Below are positions 28,469 to 36,411 of a DNA stretch of 64,000 bases, in pieces. Position 1 is the stretch's first letter. Each line of letters opens with the position of its first letter. Below the pieces are notes generated by a model. It worked only from the letters and a program-made list of their open reading frames with translations. It did no database searches and was not told the origin of the DNA. Source of the DNA: Caulifigura coniformis (GTDB taxonomy: Bacteria > Planctomycetota > Planctomycetia > Planctomycetales > Planctomycetaceae); assembly GCF_007745175.1 (NCBI RefSeq), contig NZ_CP036271.1:6349439-6413438 (forward strand). The letters run 5' to 3'. Both the position numbers and the translations under genes were made by a program.

Positions 28469-30598
28469 TTAGTTCCCGTTGCCGGTCGTCAGCTGGGCCG
28501 CCGCAACTCCAAACAGCGCCCCGGCCAGCAGATGCCGCTCGATGAACGCCAGCGTCGCTTCGCCGCACTTGTACTGCAGCATCACCAGATCCCGCGGCTG
28601 GATGATGATGTCTTCCTCCGCTTTCAAGCGGGCGCGGTACAGGTCGACCTCGATCGGCACGATCCGGCCATCTTCCAGCCGGCGGCGAATGATCACGCGG
28701 CTGGGACTGATCGTGACGTCGCTGTTCAGCGCCGAAACGCCGCCCGACGACGACATCGTTCCCCCACCGCCGCCGCCCACGCGCGACTGCGCGATGGAAA
28801 CGGCCTCCAGCACATGCAGGTCGCGATCGCGCGGAAGCTGGTACTCACCGCCTCCCAGGAGGCCCCCCGTATAGAACACCTCCGATTCGCGCGACTCGAT
28901 GAACACGATGTCGCCGTCATACAGCGTGACGTCTTCTTCGCAGATGTTCGGCGTCTCACCAGCCCCAAGACGGATCGGGATCCGGATCACGTTCGGGCTG
29001 TCGATCGTCAGGTCTTCGTAGTTGAACTGCTCAGGGAACAGCCCGGCGATCGGCGTGCGGGTCTGGCAGGTCGAGTATCCGCTGTCATACGACGGGACGT
29101 TCCACGACGGAGGCGCGTTGTCATACACCGGCCCCCCATACGGCGCGGCATTCTCCGGAAACCCTTGCTGTGCGCCATATCCAGTCGAATGCGGCGCGGG
29201 ATATCCGCCACCTTGCGGGTACTGCTCCTGCATCGCGGGTACGGAATGGCTCCAGCCCCCCGGGGAGCCATAGCTCTCATACTGCGGAGCCGCAGACGGC
29301 TGCTGCGAATAGACGCTCGACGCCGGCTCGACCGACGTGGCCTGAACGTCGCGCCCGCCATACTCGGCCGTGCGCACATCCATTGCGGAGCCACCCCGCT
29401 GTGTCGAATGACCGGCCATCGAGGTCGAGTGTCCGCCGAACAGATCCTGCATGCGCGAGGCACGCGACTGCGGGCTCTGCCCGCGGATGATCTGGTGCGA
29501 CTGCGGCAGGATCGGCATGCCGTTCTGCGGCGTGCCGTATTGGATCCGTTCCGGCGGCGCGTAGGGCTGCTGCACCGGCGGGCGCGGCTCGGAGTGCTGC
29601 GGAGCCATCGGACTGGTCGCCGCCGGCGCAGGCGGAGAAGCAGGATTCGCAGGCCGTTGCTCCGGCGCGTACGCCGGTGTCTGCGGTGGCGTCTGGACGG
29701 GAGGCCGCTGCATCACCGGCTGCTGGGCCGGGGCGTATTGCGGCTGCTGGATCGGCGGAGCCATCACCGGAGGCGGAGCCACGGAAACGGCCGAGCTCGC
29801 ACTGCGGGCTTTGTTGCGGCGGATAATGTAGATCGCGTTCTCGGCGTCGAGCCCTGGCAGACCGTTGTTTCCGCCAGAGCTGCTGGTCAGCGCATGCAGC
29901 ACGTCGTTTTCATACGCCCGGAGCCGGACCACCTGGCCAGTGCCTCGCTTGGAAACGCCAGGGTTCACGGTCCCCTGCCCCGACCCGCCTGCGGTCGTCG
30001 ATTCCGTGGCCTCCTGGCGCACGACCATCACGCGATATTCGCGCGGACGCCACAGCGACACCATGATCTGCGAGTTGTTCATCTGCATCAGCTGCGCCTG
30101 CTGACAGGCCCGGCCGATGGCGACTTCCACCTCGTGCAGCGTCATTCCCTGTACGTTGATCGGCGGCAACTGCGGCAGGACGAGCGTGTGGTCGTCCCGC
30201 ACGGTGATCGGGTAACCCATCGTCGGCGGGTCGATCGTGTTCGCCGGCGCCGTGATCGGTGGCGCTTCGCCGACCGACTCCCGTCCCAGCGCCGGACCGA
30301 TCAGACTCCGCGTCCCGAGCAGGCCCGGAATGTAGATTGCAAGAATGTCGCCCCCTTCGACGCGATGCTGATCCACAGGCGACCGCACGAGCAAGCTCAG
30401 GTTGATCGTACGCCGCCCCTCGCGGGATTCTCCAAGCAGTTCCTGGGGAACATGGCTGGCCGGAACGCCCCGGAGCGGCCGGAATGCCGCGCACCCCGGC
30501 GACAACATCATGCTGCCAATGAGCGCCGCAACGATCCGCTTGCGGCGGAGCGCGGAGGCGACTCGTGGTGGCGTCGATGATTCAGCCCGGATCGGCAT
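28469..30598 (-). CDS. Polysaccharide export lipoprotein, Wza-like
   Basis: A 709-residue outer-membrane export protein. The start at ATG 30598 has GAAGGAA upstream, and the lipobox LSPGC gives a lipid-modified cysteine. A Poly_export domain follows (VEGGDILAIYIPGLLG...YPITVRDDHTLVLPQLPPINVQGMTLHEVEVAIG). SLBB-type beta-grasp segments come after it (YRVMVVRQE near the middle; FYTGGLLGGGEYQLPRDRDLHVLEAVSIA near the end). Between these is an insert of about 270 residues rich in Pro, Gln, Ser and Tyr, larger than in ordinary Wza proteins. The final segment (LVMLQYKCGEATLAFIERHLLAG) could be a membrane-spanning helix. Three downstream leftward genes and two upstream form an exopolysaccharide-type cluster. 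Confidence 0.9.
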   Translation of the reverse strand: MPIRAESSTPPRVASALRRKRIVAALIGSMMLSPGCAAFRPLRGVPASHVPQELLGESREGRRTINLSLLVRSPVDQHRVEGGDILAIYIPGLLGTRSLIGPALGRESVGEAPPITAPANTIDPPTMGYPITVRDDHTLVLPQLPPINVQGMTLHEVEVAIGRACQQAQLMQMNNSQIMVSLWRPREYRVMVVRQEATESTTAGGSGQGTVNPGVSKRGTGQVVRLRAYENDVLHALTSSSGGNNGLPGLDAENAIYIIRRNKARSASSAVSVAPPPVMAPPIQQPQYAPAQQPVMQRPPVQTPPQTPAYAPEQRPANPASPPAPAATSPMAPQHSEPRPPVQQPYAPPERIQYGTPQNGMPILPQSHQIIRGQSPQSRASRMQDLFGGHSTSMAGHSTQRGGSAMDVRTAEYGGRDVQATSVEPASSVYSQQPSAAPQYESYGSPGGWSHSVPAMQEQYPQGGGYPAPHSTGYGAQQGFPENAAPYGGPVYDNAPPSWNVPSYDSGYSTCQTRTPIAGLFPEQFNYEDLTIDSPNVIRIPIRLGAGETPNICEEDVTLYDGDIVFIESRESEVFYTGGLLGGGEYQLPRDRDLHVLEAVSIAQSRVGGGGGGTMSSSGGVSALNSDVTISPSRVIIRRRLEDGRIVPIEVDLYRARLKAEEDIIIQPRDLVMLQYKCGEATLAFIERHLLAGALFGVAAAQLTTGNGN

Positions 30599-30663
30599 TT
30601 CAGTTCCTTCTCGTGTCGTTCTCGACTCACTCAGGCGCGAGGCGGTACGGGAGACGAAGTCGT

Positions 30664-31212
30664 TCACCACGTGCCGGCGTCGCATGTTCCGCCGCATTGC
30701 CCCCCACACACGCCGCAGCTGTAGGCCGATGCGATCACGCCTTCTTTCCCCAGCATCGCCAGGGCCCGTTCCGCCCCGGCCGTGTAGCCGGCGAGCCAGT
30801 CGCAGGCCTGCTGCTTTCCCGATTCCGTCCGGTAGCAAAGCCCCCAGTACCGCCGAGGCGGTACCGCCGGAGTCACGCCCCAGCCCCCCTGCGCCACATC
30901 GACGAACGCCTGTTCAAACCCGTACGCGTAGTCGCTCGAGAAATCGCATTGCGACTGATGCGACAGCGACTTCAGGCATTCCCGGGATGCGCACTTCGCG
31001 CGGTGGGCCGTGATGCAGTCATCGATGTCACGGGCATACAGCGGACTGCAGTTGCTGTTATGCAGATGGGCGCGGCCGGGAATCCAGGTCGTGATCCCCC
31101 CCGCGCAGCCCCCGAAGAACAACGCGGCCACGGCCGGCGTCATCTGCCAGTAGCGCTGCCGCCACGCCGCCAGACGGTCCCACGCCCGCCAAGACATGAA
31201 TGGTCCCCCCAT
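30664..31212 (-). CDS. Cysteine-rich probable lipoprotein
   Basis: A protein of about 182 residues when begun at ATG 31212, preceded by GGGGGAAA. A hydrophobic stretch with lipobox-like LFFGGC suggests membrane anchoring. The mature part has many cysteines (NSNCSPLY, DDCITAHRAKC, SRECLKS, QCDF) and a Gly/Cys-rich tail (YSCGVCGGQCGGTCD). SSDYAYGFEQAFVDVAQGGWG and VPPRRYWGLCYRTESG look conserved; similar proteins accompany polysaccharide genes in planctomycetes. Function unknown. It ends 65 bases before the Wza-like gene and is probably co-transcribed with it. Confidence 0.7.
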   Translation of the reverse strand: MGGPFMSWRAWDRLAAWRQRYWQMTPAVAALFFGGCAGGITTWIPGRAHLHNSNCSPLYARDIDDCITAHRAKCASRECLKSLSHQSQCDFSSDYAYGFEQAFVDVAQGGWGVTPAVPPRRYWGLCYRTESGKQQACDWLAGYTAGAERALAMLGKEGVIASAYSCGVCGGQCGGTCDAGTW

Positions 31213-31453
31213 GATTTCCCCCGCCTCGCCCGCTTGAAGGTCCGGAGATCGATGCGCGATCCCCGGCGGCCGGCTCCGCCCCCCGGAACCGCCCCCTCGC
31301 CGCAAGGCGTTTTCGATCGGCATGAAGCGGCGCACTGTCGCCACGCACTGCCGACTCTCGCGGAGATATCGGTCGCGCCAACAAGCAGGATCGACGCAAA
31401 ACGCGGGTCGGGAGGGTCGTTCCAACGGTGCGAAATGCACTGCCGCTAGATCT

Positions 31454-33127
31454 TCACAATCCGGCCGATTCTGCCGCCAGCGGGAAGAACGCCGTCTCGA
31501 CCGGTCCCACCGGCCCCGTCACCTCGTGCACCAGGTAGGGCCCCGACCGAAAAACCACCGGCTGGTCGTACGGAAACGAGTTCAACGCCCCGCGGGGGCA
31601 CGCGAACCGCCAGTTCTCGACTTGCGAGTCGTCGAGCGCAACGGCCGGATCGAGCCCTGCTTCCAGCAGGTCGCTGACCACATACCTCTGGCGGGAGTCG
31701 CGCAGGGCCTCGGCAATCTCGCCCGACCGGCCCGGAAAGAGACGCAGATGCGTCTCGGTGAACACGTACCGCGTCGACGGCCGAACCTGAAGCGCCGGAT
31801 ACACATGAATCGTGTGCGTGTGATAGGCCGTCAGTTCGCCGTCAGCGACCCGATGGTCCCGTAGAAAGCCCTCGACCCGGGCCAGGTGAGTCCATTCCGG
31901 CAACGGCAGGCGTGCGAGGGCAGCACGCAGTCCTGGCGACGCTTCGCGTCCGAAGCATCTCGGCCACGCAGCCAGTTGATCGCTGCGCAGGGCGAACGAC
32001 GGAACGAGGCACAGAGCGCCGGCCAATGCCAGCCGGGTGGGAGACCACTCCCATTCCGACGGAATTGCCCACACGGAGATGAGAACGACCGCTCCCAGGA
32101 CGAGCGCCGGAACATGGACGTAGTCGAACAAATGCTGCAGAAGCAGCGACTGGGCGATCCATCCGAGATAGAGCGCGCTGGCGATCACGGCGCGGGACGA
32201 ATGCGACGCCGCCACACCCGGCTTCGCGGACACTTTCAGCTGCCGCCACAGGACGGCCATTGAGACCGGAATCGCGACGACGTGGACGAGTGACCAAGGC
32301 GCGAGCCGTTCCTGGACGGACCACAGGCGGGCCCACGACCAGCGATTCCCCGAGGCCGCGACGTAGTCGCGGTTCCACTCGGTGAGGATCGACCAGAACG
32401 GCGTCCAGGCGTTGTGCTCGATCAGCCACGCGATTCCCGCCAGGCCCACGAGCGAACCGCCCAGGATGACAACCGCCTCGTCAGTAAGGATTCGTCGCCC
32501 CTTCACCCCCGACGGCCGCGGAACGCACCACGATGCGACAATGACGCAGACCGCCGGGACAACCACATGCGGCTTGAGCCAGACTGCCGCTCCCCACAGC
32601 AGTCCCTCCGCCAGCGCGGAACCGATGCCGTGCCGCAACCGGGCCAGTCCGCCCTCATGCGCGTCGTGGGCTTCAAGTCGCCGGATCCGCAGTGAAACCG
32701 CGCCGAGAACAAACGGCAGCATCCACACATCGCGCTGACAGTGGCACCACTCACTCAACGTCGAGTAGCCCGTTGCCAGGACGATGGCGACAAGCAAACC
32801 CGTCCTCCGATCGCACCCCGCCAGACGCACTGCCAGCCACACTGCCACACCGAACCACAGCAGGTCGAACACCCGCAACGCTTCCGACGACCATCCTGCG
32901 ACGGAACGCACCAGCAGGTGGAGCCAGACCGCTCCGGGTAGATTCGGTTCCAGGATGTCCCGGTACAGGGTCCCGCCGTCCCGCACGAGCTGCGCCTGCA
33001 GGTCGTACATCACCGGATCAGGACCCAGCGGCGAACGCAGGAAGAGCGGCCCGTGAAGCAACAGTCCCCCCGCAACGATGGCCCAGGCCACCAGACGTTC
33101 GAGAGTGACAGAACGGGAGGACATCAA
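31454..33127 (-). CDS. GT-C-like polytopic membrane protein
   Basis: A 557-residue membrane protein with about nine to eleven hydrophobic helices. The first extracytoplasmic loop (LGPDPVMYDLQAQLVRDGG) carries acidic residues as in glycosyltransferase family C (ArnT/PMT-like) enzymes, and the C-terminal ~150 residues are soluble. These enzymes move sugars from lipid carriers at the outer face of the membrane. Neighbouring GT2 and Wza-like genes support a role in surface polysaccharide synthesis. No strict signature identifies the donor or acceptor. Confidence 0.7.
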   Translation of the reverse strand: MMSSRSVTLERLVAWAIVAGGLLLHGPLFLRSPLGPDPVMYDLQAQLVRDGGTLYRDILEPNLPGAVWLHLLVRSVAGWSSEALRVFDLLWFGVAVWLAVRLAGCDRRTGLLVAIVLATGYSTLSEWCHCQRDVWMLPFVLGAVSLRIRRLEAHDAHEGGLARLRHGIGSALAEGLLWGAAVWLKPHVVVPAVCVIVASWCVPRPSGVKGRRILTDEAVVILGGSLVGLAGIAWLIEHNAWTPFWSILTEWNRDYVAASGNRWSWARLWSVQERLAPWSLVHVVAIPVSMAVLWRQLKVSAKPGVAASHSSRAVIASALYLGWIAQSLLLQHLFDYVHVPALVLGAVVLISVWAIPSEWEWSPTRLALAGALCLVPSFALRSDQLAAWPRCFGREASPGLRAALARLPLPEWTHLARVEGFLRDHRVADGELTAYHTHTIHVYPALQVRPSTRYVFTETHLRLFPGRSGEIAEALRDSRQRYVVSDLLEAGLDPAVALDDSQVENWRFACPRGALNSFPYDQPVVFRSGPYLVHEVTGPVGPVETAFFPLAAESAGL

Positions 33128-33261
33128 CCGGCGGGGAAATGAGTCAGGGGCGCTGCCTCAAAGCTACCCCACCCGTGTCACGCCGCTGTGAATCCCCGTT
33201 GTTGTTGAAAGAAGACGCGGCGAAACAATCAGAACCACCGCCACGAACGGACTTCCCGGCG

Positions 33262-34374
33262 CTACATCGACGCCACGCTCGCGTCTGAACGCAGCCTTCG
33301 CGCGGCCCGGACGAGCTCCACCGCAGTTCGCGGCAGCATGGTCTTCGCCAGGGTCTTCCAGGAGTTCCGCGTCGCAGGACGCTGGCGAATCGCCTTGAGT
33401 GCGTGTGCAGCCGCCAGACGTCGCTGGCCCCCTTCAATCAGCGCGGCCGCGAGCCAGTCATGGGCCTCGGCCCGGATGCGATCCAGTTCCCGGTCGGTCA
33501 GTTGGAGTTCCGGGCGATGGTGTGCAATCTGCTCTTCGAGGGTCTTGAGAAACGCGGTCGCAAAATGAACCTGGTTCTTCAGGTTCGTGATCTGGTCCGC
33601 TCCGCCGATGCGGTAGTCGATCGTCGCCTGGTCGAGGAACGCGACAGCCCCCAGCCGCGTTGTCGCGAGATGGAACTTGTAGTCCTCGCCCCCTGCTTTC
33701 ATCGACTCGTCAAACAGGCCCACGGCCGCCGCCCGCTCGCGGCGGAGGACGACCGTAGACGTGTGCACGAGGTTGCCATACAGCATGTGCGAATAGATCG
33801 GACCCCACGAAAGTTTGACGCCGGCGAGGGCCGGGTCAATCTGTGGAACCACGTCCTGAAGCGGGGCTGATTCCGGGAACAATTGCCCTTGAGCCAGGCG
33901 CCGATAGCCCTTGTACATCCTCTGCAGGTAGTTGCAGTGCACAATCCGTCCCTGAACGTCGACCGCGTTCATGTCGCTCCAGACCATCCCAACCGCCGGC
34001 AGGGCGCGCAGCACTTCGACCTGCGTCGCCAGTTTCGTGGGGTGCCAGGCGTCGTCAGAATCGAGAAACGCAATCATCGCGCCGCGGCAGTTCGCCAGCG
34101 CCGTATTCCGGGCCGCGGAAACCCCACCATTGGGCTGACGCAGATAGCGGATCCGGTTGTCGGCCGCGGACATCGACGCCACGACGCTCTGCGTCTCGTC
34201 CGTGGAACCGTCATCGACGACGACCACTTCAAGGTCAGTCCACGACTGCGCCTGCACGCTGCGGAGCGCGGAACGCAGGAGTTCGGCCCGGTTGAACGTC
34301 GGTACGACAACCGAAACCAGTGTCTCGCGGTCGGCGGGACGCTCCAGATTGGAAGTGGAATCGAGCACGGGCAT
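33262..34374 (-). CDS. Glycosyltransferase family 2
   Basis: A GT-A fold transferase of about 371 residues when begun at ATG 34374 (MPVLDSTSN). The nucleotide-sugar-binding core is VSVVVPTFNRAELLRSAL, LEVVVVDDGSTDET and LRQPNGGVSAARNTAL, with DxD in AFLDSDDAW. GEDYKFHLATTRLG gives the ED-type acceptor/base motif. The C-terminal ~100 residues are helical (AAHALKAIRQRPATR). An upstream in-frame start at 34551 adds 59 residues of low similarity. It probably adds a sugar during assembly of the polymer handled by the adjacent GT-C and Wza-like proteins. Confidence 0.88.
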   Translation of the reverse strand: MPVLDSTSNLERPADRETLVSVVVPTFNRAELLRSALRSVQAQSWTDLEVVVVDDGSTDETQSVVASMSAADNRIRYLRQPNGGVSAARNTALANCRGAMIAFLDSDDAWHPTKLATQVEVLRALPAVGMVWSDMNAVDVQGRIVHCNYLQRMYKGYRRLAQGQLFPESAPLQDVVPQIDPALAGVKLSWGPIYSHMLYGNLVHTSTVVLRRERAAAVGLFDESMKAGGEDYKFHLATTRLGAVAFLDQATIDYRIGGADQITNLKNQVHFATAFLKTLEEQIAHHRPELQLTDRELDRIRAEAHDWLAAALIEGGQRRLAAAHALKAIRQRPATRNSWKTLAKTMLPRTAVELVRAARRLRSDASVASM

Positions 34375-34615
34375 TGCAGAATCCAGTCCCCGAACGTGGC
34401 CGGCGGCAGAAGGCGCCGCGGCGGTGGGAATCCGCTCAACGCTAGCCGGCTGGATAAGGAAATCCTTATCAAAGTGGCTGGGTTGTGCTGGATGTGACGG
34501 GGCGAAACCCCACCCGTCGACAAGAGCAGCAGAACCGTCAGAATCGACCACTCACCTGGACGCGCTCACACCCCACCGGGCGTATCGCGAAAACCGTGGC
34601 CTTGCTGGACCCGCC

Positions 34616-35044
34616 TCAGCCCGCTTCTTCTTCCGTCGAACGCAACTTCTCCAGACGGATGCAGTTCCCCTTCTCGTTGAACTCCACCCGGTTCATGAAC
34701 GACTTGATCAGCATCAGCCCGCGGCCGCTGGCACGCTCGATGTTTTCATCGAGCGTCGGATCGGGGACGTCGTCAGGAACATAACCCGGACCCTGGTCTT
34801 CGATTTCGACGTACACCCGGTCCTGCTCGACGTCGCACTGGATGCGGACCGATTTGTCCGGATCGAGCTGATTGCCGTGCTTGATCGCGTTGACGAGCGC
34901 TTCCTCGAGAGCCAGCCGCACCGAAAACACGTCCCGCATCGAGTATTCACGCTCTTCCATCAGGCTCACGATCCGCTCCTGGACTTCATGTCCGGCGGAT
35001 GTGTCGCTGGGAATCGTGATTTCGAGGTGGACAGCGGAGGACAT
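34616..35044 (-). CDS. RsbW-like anti-sigma factor kinase (HATPase_c)
   Basis: A 142-residue GHKL ATPase of the RsbW/SpoIIAB type. N box: RLALEEALVNAIKHGNQ; G1: IEDQGPGYVPDD; G2: GRGLMLIKSFMNRV. Such proteins bind a sigma factor or another target and phosphorylate an STAS-domain antagonist. The STAS gene lies 155 bases upstream on the same strand, so the two form a partner-switching pair. No sigma factor gene is adjacent. Confidence 0.92.
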   Translation of the reverse strand: MSSAVHLEITIPSDTSAGHEVQERIVSLMEEREYSMRDVFSVRLALEEALVNAIKHGNQLDPDKSVRIQCDVEQDRVYVEIEDQGPGYVPDDVPDPTLDENIERASGRGLMLIKSFMNRVEFNEKGNCIRLEKLRSTEEEAG

Positions 35045-35199
35045 GATGCCTCGATAGTTCCTGACTGCCCGCGACGAAGTTTTGCCGGGAGGGCCCCAAA
35101 AGCCTCAGGTCGCCCTCGCCTCAGCAGCCGGAAGCGGTGAACCGCTCCTTCAGTTCCGCGACACGACGGCCGAATCGCCGTCGAGGGCCGTTCCGTGGA

Positions 35200-35559
35200 T
35201 TACAAACCGGCAACCGCCTCATCCTGGGTGTTGCGAATGTCGAACACCTTGTTGAGCCGGGTGATGGCGAACACTTCGTAGATGTCCTTGCGGATGTTGC
35301 ACAACCGCAGCTTGCCGCCCGACGCCTTCACCTTCTTGTCCATCGTGATCAGTTTCCCGAGCGCGGCGCTCGAGAGGTACTCGACGTTCGTGAAGTCGAG
35401 AACGATCTTCTTCCGGCCATCCTCTTCGATCAGACCAAACAGCTGGGTCCCGATGATCTGGATGTTGTTCTCGTCGAGGATCTTCTTGTCGATGAATCGC
35501 GCGACAGTCACGTCGCCGACTTCTTCGATATCGAGCCGTCGTTGAACCGGTGCAGCCAT
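35200..35559 (-). CDS. STAS-domain anti-anti-sigma factor (RsbV-like)
   Basis: A 119-residue STAS protein. The start at ATG 35559 (MAAPVQRRLD) is preceded by GAGTGGG. The core strand KKIVLDFTNVEYLSSAALGKLI contains the serine pair where RsbV/SpoIIAA proteins are phosphorylated. It likely captures the adjacent RsbW-like kinase in its unphosphorylated form and so frees the kinase's target. A longer frame upstream adds 40 residues without family similarity. Confidence 0.92.
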   Translation of the reverse strand: MAAPVQRRLDIEEVGDVTVARFIDKKILDENNIQIIGTQLFGLIEEDGRKKIVLDFTNVEYLSSAALGKLITMDKKVKASGGKLRLCNIRKDIYEVFAITRLNKVFDIRNTQDEAVAGL

Positions 35560-35768
35560 ATCCCACTCTTTCAGGAGCCAAACGCCTCGTGCGCCGGGCG
35601 ACTGCACTGCAGACGACCGTGCGTTGCGGACCGGGGCGGAAGGGTAAGGAACCTCACCCGGGACCGCCGCGCCAAACACGCAGTTTTGCGATCTTCGCGC
35701 TGTAAAACGATGCTGTCAAGGGTCGGTTGCGGAGCCATCAACTCTCGTCGACGCCCCCGTCCCGGCGA

Positions 35769-36401
35769 TCAACGCCCGCTCGAACTCGATCGACGCTCAC
35801 GGGCATACCGCACCCGGCAGCCCCGCGCAATCACTTCGCTCACTTCAGGTTTCGTTCCGCCTAGCGCCGCCGCGATTGCCTCTTCGACATACCGCCGCTT
35901 CACCTGGCTCGCGTCCGTCGCGTCGTCCATCGCCCCCATGTACACCACCCGCCGCTCGCGGTTCAGCACGTAGAACTCCGGCGTGAACACCGCGCCGAAG
36001 TCCCTGGCGATCTTCTGGCTCTCGTCGGTCACGTAGGTGAACGCGAACCCCTTCTCCTTCGCCCGCGCCGTCAGCGCCGGCAGAAGATCCTCTTTCACCT
36101 TGTTCACCGAGATCGCCACTACCGCGACCTGCCCCTTCTCACCCCCCTGGGCCTTCGCCAGCGCGTTGATCCGCTCCTCGTAGTCGACCGCCGTCGGGCA
36201 GCTCGCACACGTGAACACGACCACCACCACCGGCTTGTCCGCCAGGTCGGACAGCGAATGCTCCCTGCCGTCTGTCCCCGGCAGCTTCATCCAGGCGGGG
36301 GCCGCATCGCCGATCGACAGAACGTCGTTGTATTCACCAGCCGCGGCCGGCCGTCCCGCCAGGAACAGCAGGACGGCGGCAAGCATCAGGGTCCGGGGCA
36401 T
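35769..36401 (-). CDS. Exported redoxin/thioredoxin-fold protein
   Basis: A 210-residue protein with a signal peptide (LMLAAVLLFLAGRPAAAGE). The thioredoxin fold has VVVVVFTCASCPTAVDYEERI, where CASC is the redox pair, and the cis-proline region AVFTPEFYVLN. The pattern is that of the planctomycete redoxin/AhpC-like group. It follows the tetraheme protein by ten bases, implying a shared transcript and a possible role in heme or cysteine handling in the periplasm. The longer frame to 36521 overlaps that gene and is not used. Confidence 0.85.
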   Translation of the reverse strand: MPRTLMLAAVLLFLAGRPAAAGEYNDVLSIGDAAPAWMKLPGTDGREHSLSDLADKPVVVVVFTCASCPTAVDYEERINALAKAQGGEKGQVAVVAISVNKVKEDLLPALTARAKEKGFAFTYVTDESQKIARDFGAVFTPEFYVLNRERRVVYMGAMDDATDASQVKRRYVEEAIAAALGGTKPEVSEVIARGCRVRYARERRSSSSGR

Positions 36402-36411
36402 CGCGCGCTCG

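Noticed and set aside
28445-30580. 711-codon plus-strand frame opposite the Wza-like gene
   Set aside because: Shadow of a recognised lipoprotein gene; composition is Arg/His-rich and no ribosome site is present.
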